The notes beneath the pieces are model-generated. The model searched no databases and had not been told where the DNA came from. It saw nothing but the letters and a program-made list of their open reading frames with translations. From Vulcanimicrobiia bacterium (GTDB lineage Bacteria > Vulcanimicrobiota > Vulcanimicrobiia > Vulcanimicrobiales > Vulcanimicrobiaceae), in assembly GCA_025934645.1 (NCBI GenBank), contig JAICWY010000021.1, positions 1-32,973 of the forward strand: 32,973 bases of DNA, given 5' to 3'. Made by a program: the position numbers and the translations under genes. This document shows positions 22,538-30,800 of this stretch, piece after piece (position 1 is the first letter of the stretch; every line of letters starts with the position of its first letter).

Positions 22538-24714
22538 CCGGAATACGTCGTCCGCGCGGGATGCCAGCGATCCGAAAGATCGACGGTCCCCGGGAGTCTC
22601 GCCGCTTGCAGCTCCGCCAAAAACTCCGGTGCGCTTACGCCTCGCGTTGCGCGCTCGCTGGCCGTGACGAGCAGGCTTCTGCGCGCCCTGCGCATCGCGT
22701 ACACGAAAGCGCGCCGTTCGCCGCGATTATACGCCTCGCGCGCCTTCGTGCGGAACATGTAATACGTGAACTTCGCGGTGCGCGCGGCGCGCGCTTCCCC
22801 GACGTTCTCTTTGGCGATCATGCCCAAACTCGGGCTGTACAGAAATGCGTCGGGCGCGTACCAGCGTGGAAACGCACCCGCGCGCACGTTCGGCAGTATA
22901 ACGTGATCGAATTCGCGCCCGCGGGCGGCGTCGATGCTCACGATACGAACCGCGCCGGCGTGTTCGGTGCATTCCCACGCTTCAAACGCGCTCTCGATGC
23001 GGTGCTGTGCATCTTCCAAAAAGGCGGCCAACGTTGCGCCGGTGTGCCTCGATGCGAATTCAGCCATGCGTTCGTGCAAGCGCGTAAGCGTTTGTTGCTG
23101 GTACGCAGCGCGGGCGCTTCCGGGCGGTCCGGCAGCAGCGAGGGCGTCGCCCCAAACGGTGCGCGCCAGTTCCGGTAGCGGCAGGGCGCACTGCGCAAGC
23201 AGCCACGCTTCGCGCTTCGCGCGTAGTTCGCGCAAACGTTCTTGCGCCGTTGCGCTCAACCGCGGATCTTGATCGCCGCGCAAGACGTTCCACCCCAGGC
23301 GCAGATCGCGCTTGGGGTCCCACCGGCCGCTGCGTGCTTGCTGCTCCGTTGTGGGGTCATCGAAGAGCAGCGCCTGCGCGTCGGGCGGTTCGCTGCACAA
23401 CGCGTACACCGATGCATCCGAGAGTGCCAGCGCCGGTCCCGAAAGGACGCGCAACAGATAATCGTGCCGGAAGGGATCGTGCAGAAACCAAAGCGGCGCG
23501 AGCGCGTCCAAGACTTCCGGCTCGGTAAAAAGGTTCAGATCTCCGGCGATCTGCACCCGCACGTTGCGTTCGAGAAGCGCGTCGGCGTAGGCGCGCACGT
23601 TCGACACCGACCGGAACACGATCGCGATCTCATCGTGAACGGCGCCGCTCTGCAAAAGCTCGATCACGCGTTCGGCGACGAATTGCGTTTCGGCGCGGCG
23701 TGTCGTCGCCCGGAATAACGTTAACCCGACGGCGGGATCCAAACTTACGGGCGGCGCGCCGGGCGTGCCGAGCAGGTGGCGGGCGGCGACGTCCACCGCG
23801 TACGGGCTGCGCAATTGGGCATCCAAATTCACGCGCTCGCCGCTCACCGCAAAAACCCGATCGGGCCGGGCGCCGCGAAATGCGCCGGTGCATGAGTCGG
23901 GATCGCCTGCGAGCGTTACGCCCTCGAGGGTTTCGTCGTAGAGCGCCTGCAGAAATTGCAGTTCGCCGGTCGTGAGTTCTTGCGCGTCATCCACAAACGC
24001 TTGTGCGTAGCGCTCTCGCGTTGCCCGCTTGAGCGCGGCGTCGCCGTTCAACAATGTGGCTGCTTCCGCGATCGCATCTCGCGAGGTCAGGCAGCCTTCG
24101 CGTACGGGATGCTCCAAATACGACCGGTAGAGTTTGGCCAGAATCTTCGCCAGATCGAGCTCGCGCCGGTACTGGCGCTGCAATTCCGCCGCATCGGCAT
24201 CGAGCGAGCTGCGGTGGCTGTCTTTGGTGTAATACAGCAGCTCCGGGTGCGCGAGATTCGGCGGCTTCGCGTAGAACTGCGTCGCGCCTCGCAGCGCGCT
24301 CTCTAAAAAGCGCTCCGGAGAGATCGCCGCATCGCGTAGTTTGCAAAAGAGCCGGTACGCGGCATCCAAAAACCGCTCCGGCGCGCGCAGCCCCGGAACT
24401 TCCGGGTCCACTTCTTCCAGAAATTCGGTCCATTCCAGACCCAGCAGCGGTTCTGCCGCGCGCTCGAAGAGTTGCGCGGCGCGCACGTCGTCGATCAGTT
24501 CGGTATCGCTATGCGCCGCCAGGACGTCAAGCGCGACGAGATGCAGTTCGCGGAACACCGCGCGGCTTCCGGCGGCGCGAGCGCGCAGCGCGTCGAGCGA
24601 CGCGCCGGAAGACGACGTGACGAGCACGCTGCTTTGCCGCGCCGCTTCGTCCGCGCGCCGCAGCAGCTCCGTGCTTTTTCCGCAGCCGGCCGCGCCGGTA
24701 ATGAACGTGCTCAC
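22534..24714 (-). CDS. UvrD/AddA-like superfamily 1 helicase with degenerate motifs
   Basis: This 726-residue protein has helicase motifs in order. Walker A is GAAGCGKST (7-15). Motif II is VDDAQE (241-246), where UvrD and AddA have VDEFQD, so the catalytic Glu position is Asp. Motif III is AGDPDSCTGAFRGA, motif IV NLDAQLRSP, motif V IVSIDAARGREFDHVIL and motif VI YAMRRARRSLLVT. All are recognisable but drifted. There is no C-terminal nuclease domain, so it is much shorter than AddA or RecB (usually over 1,100 residues). The start is GTG 24714 overlapping the stop of the nuclease gene (GTGA). Gene order nuclease then helicase matches addB-addA. Its role is probably DNA end processing, but activity could be reduced. 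Confidence 0.8.
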   Translation of the reverse strand: MSTFITGAAGCGKSTELLRRADEAARQSSVLVTSSSGASLDALRARAAGSRAVFRELHLVALDVLAAHSDTELIDDVRAAQLFERAAEPLLGLEWTEFLEEVDPEVPGLRAPERFLDAAYRLFCKLRDAAISPERFLESALRGATQFYAKPPNLAHPELLYYTKDSHRSSLDADAAELQRQYRRELDLAKILAKLYRSYLEHPVREGCLTSRDAIAEAATLLNGDAALKRATRERYAQAFVDDAQELTTGELQFLQALYDETLEGVTLAGDPDSCTGAFRGARPDRVFAVSGERVNLDAQLRSPYAVDVAARHLLGTPGAPPVSLDPAVGLTLFRATTRRAETQFVAERVIELLQSGAVHDEIAIVFRSVSNVRAYADALLERNVRVQIAGDLNLFTEPEVLDALAPLWFLHDPFRHDYLLRVLSGPALALSDASVYALCSEPPDAQALLFDDPTTEQQARSGRWDPKRDLRLGWNVLRGDQDPRLSATAQERLRELRAKREAWLLAQCALPLPELARTVWGDALAAAGPPGSARAAYQQQTLTRLHERMAEFASRHTGATLAAFLEDAQHRIESAFEAWECTEHAGAVRIVSIDAARGREFDHVILPNVRAGAFPRWYAPDAFLYSPSLGMIAKENVGEARAARTAKFTYYMFRTKAREAYNRGERRAFVYAMRRARRSLLVTASERATRGVSAPEFLAELQAARLPGTVDLSDRWHPARTTYSG

Positions 24715-25994
24715 CGCCCGAAGCGGTCCTCTTCGGGGTACGGCTTATTGGCGCATGCCGCCGAGTACGCGCAATACGTGCACGCCGCCGGATCTTCCGA
24801 GACGTCGAACGACGAGCGTTCACCGGAAGTCAGCTCGCGGCAGACTTCAATCATGCGCGCCTTCGCGCGCTCCAATTCGGCGATTGGAATCACGCCCGTC
24901 GTGCTGTTCGAACGGTTTGCGCTCGCCGGAACCGGCACCACTTCCAGTGAGATCGGTTTGACTTCCAGCAAGGCGTCTTTGAGCGGAATGAGCGCAAGCC
25001 GCGAGACGCGGTCTCCCTGTTCCGTGCGCGCCCAGTAGTAAAACGGAAGTTGGAAATCTTTGAAGAGCCGCACTTTTTCGCGGTACTCCGCCGCGCTGGC
25101 GGCAATGGAGCCGGTCTTGTAGTCGATCACCGCAACCGCGCCGGTGCGGTCGTCGCGATCCAAGCGATCGATGTAACCGATGAAATCGAAGCCTTCCAGT
25201 TGGAGCTCGGCGGGAAGTTCGCATCCCACCACCGTGAACGGCGCGCGGCGCGCTTCTGCTACGAGCCAATCGACATATTTGTGCGCCGTGCGGCGCGCGC
25301 GGCGGCGCTGCAATTCGAGCTCGACCGGCGTATCGAATTTCTGACGGAACGAATCGAATGAGGCGTTGATGTATCCTTGCAGTTTCCGGTCCATCTCTTC
25401 CGAGCGATCGGGCGAGGGCTGCGGAAATTCTTTGTGCAGATCTTCGAGTGCGTTGTGAAATGCGGTGCCGTAGTACGAAGCCGACGAGCCTTTGTCTTCG
25501 ACCGCCGCGCACAAATACCGGTAATACCATTTGCGCGCGCACTCGACGTATGTGTTCAATTGCGACGCGCTGAAGCGCGGATTGTGCGTGCGAACGCCTA
25601 CCGAAGCTTCGGCGGAAGCAGGCGCGCATAATTGGAATGCGCCGTCGAATGCCGCCGGCTCGTGCGCCTGGGGTTCGCTCAGCGCAAAGCGCTGCGCGGC
25701 GGCCTGCATTCGCTCTTCGTCGCCGGCACTCGCGGGAAGGTTGGCGAGATCGCGCAGCGCTGCGCGAAACGCGATCAATGTGTCGCGCGACGCGGCGCCT
25801 GCGGCAAGGCGTTCGCGCTCGATCAATTCGAGCAACGAGCCCTCCCGCGCGGCGAGCGCGGTATATGCGGCGGCGACGTCATTGGGAACACCCGAGAACG
25901 GCGAGCGCAGCATGCGGCCTGCGCTGCGTTCGTCCCCCGAGCGGCTCCACGCGGCCGCGGACGTCAAAAAAGCGCGATGCTCTGCAGAGTGCAC
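24711..25994 (-). CDS. PD-(D/E)XK nuclease with Fe-S cluster motif, AddB C-terminal-like
   Basis: This 427-residue protein's C-terminal part (about 138-427) is a RecB/AddB-type nuclease. FSASQLNTYVECARKWYYRY opens it; His180 (GTAFH), Asp276 (GYIDRLD), Asp291-Lys293 (IDYKTGS) and Gln315 (QLPFYYWA) are the expected active-site residues. Cys152 plus Cys405-x2-Cys408-x5-Cys414 reproduces the Fe-S cluster spacing of AddB nucleases. Residues 1-137 are helical, with MLRSPFSGVP resembling the 2A/2B region of UvrD-like chains, so this looks like an AddB shortened at its N-terminus (usual length is about 1,100). The start is GTG 25994; the shared promoter region with ubiX is 59 bases. Confidence 0.82.
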   Translation of the reverse strand: MHSAEHRAFLTSAAAWSRSGDERSAGRMLRSPFSGVPNDVAAAYTALAAREGSLLELIERERLAAGAASRDTLIAFRAALRDLANLPASAGDEERMQAAAQRFALSEPQAHEPAAFDGAFQLCAPASAEASVGVRTHNPRFSASQLNTYVECARKWYYRYLCAAVEDKGSSASYYGTAFHNALEDLHKEFPQPSPDRSEEMDRKLQGYINASFDSFRQKFDTPVELELQRRRARRTAHKYVDWLVAEARRAPFTVVGCELPAELQLEGFDFIGYIDRLDRDDRTGAVAVIDYKTGSIAASAAEYREKVRLFKDFQLPFYYWARTEQGDRVSRLALIPLKDALLEVKPISLEVVPVPASANRSNSTTGVIPIAELERAKARMIEVCRELTSGERSSFDVSEDPAACTYCAYSAACANKPYPEEDRFGR

Positions 25995-26053
25995 GCCGCC
26001 TCATTGGGAATTTCACGGAGGCGACCCTGCCATCTACGTATAACGGCGCAAGC

Positions 26054-26617
26054 ATGCGACGGATCGTGATCGGCGTAAGCGGCGCCAGCGGAAGCATTTA
26101 CGCGTACCGGGCGTTGCAGGCATTGCAGGGCGCGGGCGTCGAGACGCACCTGGTCATGAGCGGGCAAGCGGGACGTACGATCGAACTGGAGACCGGAATG
26201 AGCGCGCGCGACTTCGAGGCGCTCGCGCAGGTGGTTCACCGCGACGACGATTTGGCCGCGTCGATCTCCAGCGGGTCCTTTCTATCGGACGGCATGCTGG
26301 TGATTCCATGCTCGATCCGCAGCGCATCCGCGATCGCGCATTCGCTCAATTCGAACCTGCTGGTGCGCGCTGCCGATGTCTGTTTGAAGGAACGCCGCAG
26401 ACTGGTGCTCGTCGTGCGCGAAACGCCGCTGCACTTGGGACACTTGCGTACGCTCACGCAGCTCGCTGAGATGGGTGCAGTGATCTTGCCGCCCATGCCG
26501 GCGATGTACGCACAGCCCAAGAGCATCGAGGACATCGTCGATCACACGATCGGCAAAGCGCTCGACCAATTCGGCATCGAGCACTCGCTCTTCAAACGCT
26601 GGGAGTCGCCCCGTTGA
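26054..26617 (+). CDS. ubiX: flavin prenyltransferase UbiX
   Basis: This 187-residue protein belongs to the UbiX/Pad1 flavoprotein family, which attaches a dimethylallyl group to FMN to make the prenyl-FMN cofactor of UbiD-type decarboxylases. GVSGASGSIYAYRALQAL is the FMN-binding N-terminus; PCSIRSASAIAHS and KERRRLVLVVRETPLHLGHL supply the conserved catalytic block, and ILPPMPAMYAQPKSIEDIVDH closes the fold. I chose ATG 26054 because the family starts here, although the frame is open further upstream. TATAAC at 26039-26044 may be a -10 box, which would leave almost no leader. No ubiD is in the window. Its last 26 bases overlap the convergent nucleotidyltransferase gene. Confidence 0.94.
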   Translation: MRRIVIGVSGASGSIYAYRALQALQGAGVETHLVMSGQAGRTIELETGMSARDFEALAQVVHRDDDLAASISSGSFLSDGMLVIPCSIRSASAIAHSLNSNLLVRAADVCLKERRRLVLVVRETPLHLGHLRTLTQLAEMGAVILPPMPAMYAQPKSIEDIVDHTIGKALDQFGIEHSLFKRWESPR

Positions 26618-27380
26618 CCAGTTCTTCGGCGAGTGCGATGTCGCTCACGCGATCCACGTTGACGCCGATTTCCGCGTAGGGTGAGATCGCTGCGCGCACC
26701 GGCGCGCCGATGATGCGCGAGGCGCGTGCTTCTGCATCTGCGATTGAGAGTCGCCGCACCGCAAAGCGCAGCAGCACGTCCCAGCCGAAAAGCTTCGCCA
26801 GATGCAGCGGATTTTTACGCGCGTGGCCGAGCTGTTCGATGAAGCGGTCGAGCGACGGCAATACGCGCGGTTTGATCGTGACGAATCCCGTTCCACAGTA
26901 GGTCCCGTCGCGTAGCGGCGCCCACGTGTGAGGAACCTTGGGATATTTTGCCATGTGCGTGCGCTTTTCCAGACAGCCGTAAACGAGGTCGGCGTTCTTT
27001 TCGAGCGCGCGCATCACGAAATCGTCGATTGAAGCTGCGGTCAGCACCGGAAGATCCGACGTGCTGACGAGCACGTCGGCGGAAGCCGGTAAACCGCCGA
27101 GTCCGTTTCGCAGGCTTTCGCGAATGCGCGCGCCATCCGGGCGGCATTCGTCCGCGAGCGCGAGCGCAGGATGTCCGTGCACTTTCTCGGGCGCGACGGC
27201 GATAATCCGTGCGATCGATGCGGAGGAGCGCAGCGCGCGGATCGTGCGCTCGACCAGCGCCATGCCGCCGATTGCCACGAAGGCTTTGTTCGGAGCGCCG
27301 GGCGTGCGCGCGGCGAGCTCGTCGTGCGGACCGCCCGCAAGCACCACGGCGGTTACGCCGATTATGCCGCGTGCCGCCAC
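26592..27380 (-). CDS. MobA-like nucleotidyltransferase
   Basis: This protein of about 262 residues has the nucleotidyltransferase signature TAVVLAGG ... NKAFVAIGGMALVERTIRAL and a metal-binding STSDLPVLTAASIDDFV (Asp in DLP). This is the general MobA/GlmU/IspD fold, which transfers a nucleotide to a phosphorylated sugar, alcohol or cofactor. The middle segment (YGCLEKRTHMAKYPKVPHTWA) is not typical of IspD or MobA, so the substrate is open. The start is unsure: GTG 27380 is chosen, overlapping ispE by 19 bases; ATG 27404 is the alternative. It lies directly after ispE in one operon, and its 3' end overlaps ubiX by 26 bases on the other strand. Confidence 0.8.
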   Translation of the reverse strand: MAARGIIGVTAVVLAGGPHDELAARTPGAPNKAFVAIGGMALVERTIRALRSSASIARIIAVAPEKVHGHPALALADECRPDGARIRESLRNGLGGLPASADVLVSTSDLPVLTAASIDDFVMRALEKNADLVYGCLEKRTHMAKYPKVPHTWAPLRDGTYCGTGFVTIKPRVLPSLDRFIEQLGHARKNPLHLAKLFGWDVLLRFAVRRLSIADAEARASRIIGAPVRAAISPYAEIGVNVDRVSDIALAEELVNGATPSV

Positions 27381-28240
27381 GCTTCCCCATTCCAAAAAGC
27401 GCATGCGAATTTTGCGTATCCGTCGGGCAGGGCGATGCGCTGCGCGATGGCATCGCGTTCTGCGTCGGTTTCGATCAGCGCGAAAACGCACGAACCCGAG
27501 CCCGTCATCAGCGCGTTCGAGGCTCCGGCCTCCCGCAGCAAATTCGCCGCTTTTGCGATCTCGGGCGTCACCGGCACCAGCGCGTCGTGAAAGTCGTTCT
27601 GAAGCAGCGAGACGGCGCGTGAGAACTCGGCGCGCTGAAGAGCTTCGGCCATCTGCAGGCTCGCCGAACTGCTGCGCGTCCGGCTCTCGCGCGGCGCCTC
27701 ATCGATTCTGTTGTAGGCCCACGCCGTCGATACGGCGACCGGCGGTTTGACGATGACTGCATGCCACGGCGGCACCGGTCCGAGCGCCGTGACGCGTTCG
27801 CCGGTGCCTTCGACGAGCGCGGCGGTCTGTGTCAGAAAAAATGGCACATCCGAACCGAGCGAGCGTGCGACGGCGAGGTAATCGGCGGAGAGCGGCGATC
27901 CGAAAAGGCCGCGCTGCGCTGCGAGCAGCACGGCGGCTGCATCGCTCGACCCGCCGCCCATGCCCGCGCCCGTGGGGATGTGCTTATCGAGCGAGATGCG
28001 GAAATTCGAAGTGGGTAACGCAAGCGCATGCACTGCCCGCTCAACCAGGTTCTCTTGTTGCAGCTCGGCCGCGTCGCAAGCGAACGAAAAATGTTCGGCC
28101 GGCGCGACTTCGAGCTCGTCCCACAGATCGACCGGAACCATCACGCTGCGCAGCGTGTGATACCCGTCGTCGCGTTTACCGAGCACTTCCAGCGTGAGGT
28201 TCAGCTTCGCAGGCGCGCGCAGCGTCTCGCTTGCTCTCAT
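27362..28240 (-). CDS. ispE: 4-diphosphocytidyl-2-C-methyl-D-erythritol kinase
   Basis: This GHMP kinase, about 292 residues, phosphorylates CDP-methylerythritol in the MEP isoprenoid pathway. The N-terminal APAKLNLTLEVLGKRDDGYH carries the substrate-binding Lys, PTGAGMGGGSSDAAAV is the ATP phosphate-binding loop, SDVPFFL holds the catalytic Asp, and MTGSGSCVFAL is the third GHMP motif. ATG 28240 gives the family N-terminus; ATG 28273 and GTG 28327 further upstream would add residues not seen in IspE. Upstream, the glycosidase gene diverges 60 bases away. The MEP enzyme marks a bacterial host. Confidence 0.95.
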   Translation of the reverse strand: MRASETLRAPAKLNLTLEVLGKRDDGYHTLRSVMVPVDLWDELEVAPAEHFSFACDAAELQQENLVERAVHALALPTSNFRISLDKHIPTGAGMGGGSSDAAAVLLAAQRGLFGSPLSADYLAVARSLGSDVPFFLTQTAALVEGTGERVTALGPVPPWHAVIVKPPVAVSTAWAYNRIDEAPRESRTRSSSASLQMAEALQRAEFSRAVSLLQNDFHDALVPVTPEIAKAANLLREAGASNALMTGSGSCVFALIETDAERDAIAQRIALPDGYAKFACAFWNGEAWRHAA

Positions 28241-28300
28241 GGTGCCCTGAGCTTGCGTTTGCGAGCGGGACATCCCTCCGGGAAGTCGTAGTCCAGCGCT

Positions 28301-30745
28301 ATGCGACCCAGTTATGACGCACAGCACAACGAGTATTGCGCTTACGTCTTACCGGAGGCGCAGACGCCTTACGGCCTGCTGCTCGGGAATTTCAAATCGT
28401 TCGCGCAGTCGACGGCGAAGGGCGGCATCCGCGGGCTGTGGGACGCCGACACGGATCAGATCATCTTCGGGACGCACCAGATCGCCTATCGCATGCGCGA
28501 TCTGGGACAGACGGTTTTCCCGCATCAGATCACGCGCGAGTTCACTTTTCTTCCGTACGCGCAGATCTCCGAATTCACGATCGCCGATCGCCTGCACGTC
28601 ACCGAAGCGTTTTACGTGCCGCACGGACCGAAGCACGATCGCTCGGTCAGCTTCGTCGTAGACGTCACGCTCTACAACCCCGGCGGCACGCCGCTGGAAA
28701 TCACCGTCTTTCCGTGGGCGCTGCTGGTCGGCCAGCGGTTCTACGGCGAGCCCGAACACGAAGTGCGCGCGTGGGTCGACGGCGATTACATCTGCTCGAA
28801 AAATCAGCAAACCGGCGCGGAGCGCTGGTGGGGCGGTTCGCGCCAACCGCATGCGGCGATCGTCGGATTGCGCGAGCAGATCATGCTGCACCATATGCGG
28901 GCGGGTTCGCTCCGGGCGGAAGGCCATTTGGACGAGGTTACGCCGCAACTCGCGGAATGCGTGAGCCGCCGGATATTCGGCGCGCTCGAATATCGCATCG
29001 CCGTGCAGCCCGGAGCGCGCGAATCGCTGCGCTTAGCCGTCGTATTCCATAAAGACGGCAAAGAAAAAGCGCGCCCCATGCTCGAGCAGTTGCTGCACGA
29101 TCCCAAGGCGCTGCACGAGACGCAGCGGTACTTCGCTTCGAAGCTGCAGGATGCGCGCTTTATGTGCCCCTCGCCGGCGATCAGCCGGGGCGTCGTTTGG
29201 GCGAAAGCCAACATGCTGCGGATCGTAAAAGAGTATCCGAACGGCTGGGGTTCCACGAACTCGCCGCCGTCGGACATTTTGGTTTCGCGCGACACCTCGT
29301 GGTTCGTGCACGGATTCGACTATTTTCTCCCTCAGTTCAGCCGCGATGCGATCGAATTGTTCAACAACTTCGTCGATGAGAGCGGCGAGATGGTCGAGTA
29401 CGTGCGAGGCGTGAGCGGCTTCAAGACGTCGTACGATCTGAATATCAACGACGATACGCCGCTGCACATCATTGCGATGCTGCACCACTATAACGCGACG
29501 CTCGACGATCAATGGGTGCGCAAATGGTTTCCGCTGATCTGCAAGATCACCGATTACATGCTCACCCAGCGCGACAATAACGGGCTGCTGTTCTGCCGCG
29601 CGAGCGGCGTGGACATGTTCGGCATCAGTTCGTGGCGCAACATTATTCCGTACTACACGCTCGACGGCGCCGTGACGGAGATCAATGCGGAAGGCGTCTT
29701 CGCTCTGGAAGCGGCGGCGATGCTCTCGGCGGTGGTAGGCGACAACGAGCGCTGGCAGCGGTACACGAACGAAGCGGCCGCGCTGCGTCAGGCGATGATG
29801 CAGTACATGTTCAACGACGACACCGGCGCGTTCGTACTGAACTACGACCAGGAACAGAATTATCAGGACAACTTTACGGCCGACGAGGTCTTTCCGGTTT
29901 TGTTCAACGTCGCCGGACCGGAAGAACGGCGCAAGATCGTCGACCGGTTATCCGAAGCGGATTTCGTGACGCCCGTCGGGCTCCGGACGATTTCGACGGC
30001 CGATTCGTGGTATTTCCCGTCGCACGGATTCGGCTTGCTCGGCGGCGTGTGGCCCGACCTCACGCTGTGGTTCGTGATGTGCCTTGCGCGCAACGGCTGC
30101 ACCGATGCCGCCGTCCATTGGATGGAAGCAATTTACGACACCATGGAAGCGGGTGCTGTGCGCAACACCGTACCCGGAGAATTCGGCGAGTGGTTCGACG
30201 GCGGATCGCTGACGAATCGCGGCATGTACCTCTCGCCGTGGACGGGCGCGAAATATCTTTGGGCCGTTGCTGAGACGATCGGCGGGCTCGACGGCTATCG
30301 CACCAGCGGCCGTCCGCATCTCGTGCCGCTGCGTCCGAAAGGTTGGAAATGGGCCGCGGCCGCGCGCGTGCATTGGGGCGGCAAGCTGTGCACGTACGTG
30401 ATCGATTTCGAGCGGAACGTGATCTATGCGAATATGCCGGAGCTTTCGGCGGAAGAACCATTTACGTGCATGTATGCGGGCCGCGACGTCAGCCATGAAG
30501 TGACGACCTCGCCGGTTGAAGTGGGCTCCGTCGCCTTCATCGATGAGGAAGGCGCGATACGCGTGTTCGTCTGTAACATGAACGATCAGGCGCGCAGCGT
30601 CTCGATAGAAATCCGCGGGCGGACCGAAAAGGTGTCGCTGGCCGCGGGCGAGATGCACGAATTGCATATCGTCGGCAAGCCGGCAGAACGCCAGGCTCGC
30701 GCGGCGGCGCGCGATATCGAGCCGAAACCGTTGCAGCACGTCTAG
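28301..30745 (+). CDS. six-hairpin glycoside hydrolase, amylo-alpha-1,6-glucosidase-like
   Basis: This 814-residue protein has an N-terminal beta-sandwich (about 1-280, with NPGGTPLEITVFPWALLVG), a central (alpha/alpha)6 barrel (about 290-690) and a C-terminal beta domain. The barrel holds SRDTSWFVHGFDYFLPQFSRDAIELF, NINDDTPLHII (Asp384-Asp385) and PGEFGEWFDGG (Glu627, Glu630), positions where such enzymes carry the acid and base. The layout resembles the debranching-enzyme C-domain (GDE_C) and trehalase/GH63-type glucosidases. There is no signal peptide, so it probably acts in the cytosol on a storage or compatible-solute glucan. Exact specificity and family number are uncertain. No ribosome site is obvious before ATG 28301. 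Confidence 0.78.
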   Translation: MRPSYDAQHNEYCAYVLPEAQTPYGLLLGNFKSFAQSTAKGGIRGLWDADTDQIIFGTHQIAYRMRDLGQTVFPHQITREFTFLPYAQISEFTIADRLHVTEAFYVPHGPKHDRSVSFVVDVTLYNPGGTPLEITVFPWALLVGQRFYGEPEHEVRAWVDGDYICSKNQQTGAERWWGGSRQPHAAIVGLREQIMLHHMRAGSLRAEGHLDEVTPQLAECVSRRIFGALEYRIAVQPGARESLRLAVVFHKDGKEKARPMLEQLLHDPKALHETQRYFASKLQDARFMCPSPAISRGVVWAKANMLRIVKEYPNGWGSTNSPPSDILVSRDTSWFVHGFDYFLPQFSRDAIELFNNFVDESGEMVEYVRGVSGFKTSYDLNINDDTPLHIIAMLHHYNATLDDQWVRKWFPLICKITDYMLTQRDNNGLLFCRASGVDMFGISSWRNIIPYYTLDGAVTEINAEGVFALEAAAMLSAVVGDNERWQRYTNEAAALRQAMMQYMFNDDTGAFVLNYDQEQNYQDNFTADEVFPVLFNVAGPEERRKIVDRLSEADFVTPVGLRTISTADSWYFPSHGFGLLGGVWPDLTLWFVMCLARNGCTDAAVHWMEAIYDTMEAGAVRNTVPGEFGEWFDGGSLTNRGMYLSPWTGAKYLWAVAETIGGLDGYRTSGRPHLVPLRPKGWKWAAAARVHWGGKLCTYVIDFERNVIYANMPELSAEEPFTCMYAGRDVSHEVTTSPVEVGSVAFIDEEGAIRVFVCNMNDQARSVSIEIRGRTEKVSLAAGEMHELHIVGKPAERQARAAARDIEPKPLQHV

Positions 30746-30800
30746 AGAAGCAGGCGGGCGCGAGGTGCGGGGGCGGCCGGGGCCGTACCCATAGAGTCCC

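Noticed and set aside
26592-27380. Calling the nucleotidyltransferase ispD because of ispE next to it
   Set aside because: The conserved IspD blocks are not recognisable beyond the general fold, so the symbol would be a guess.
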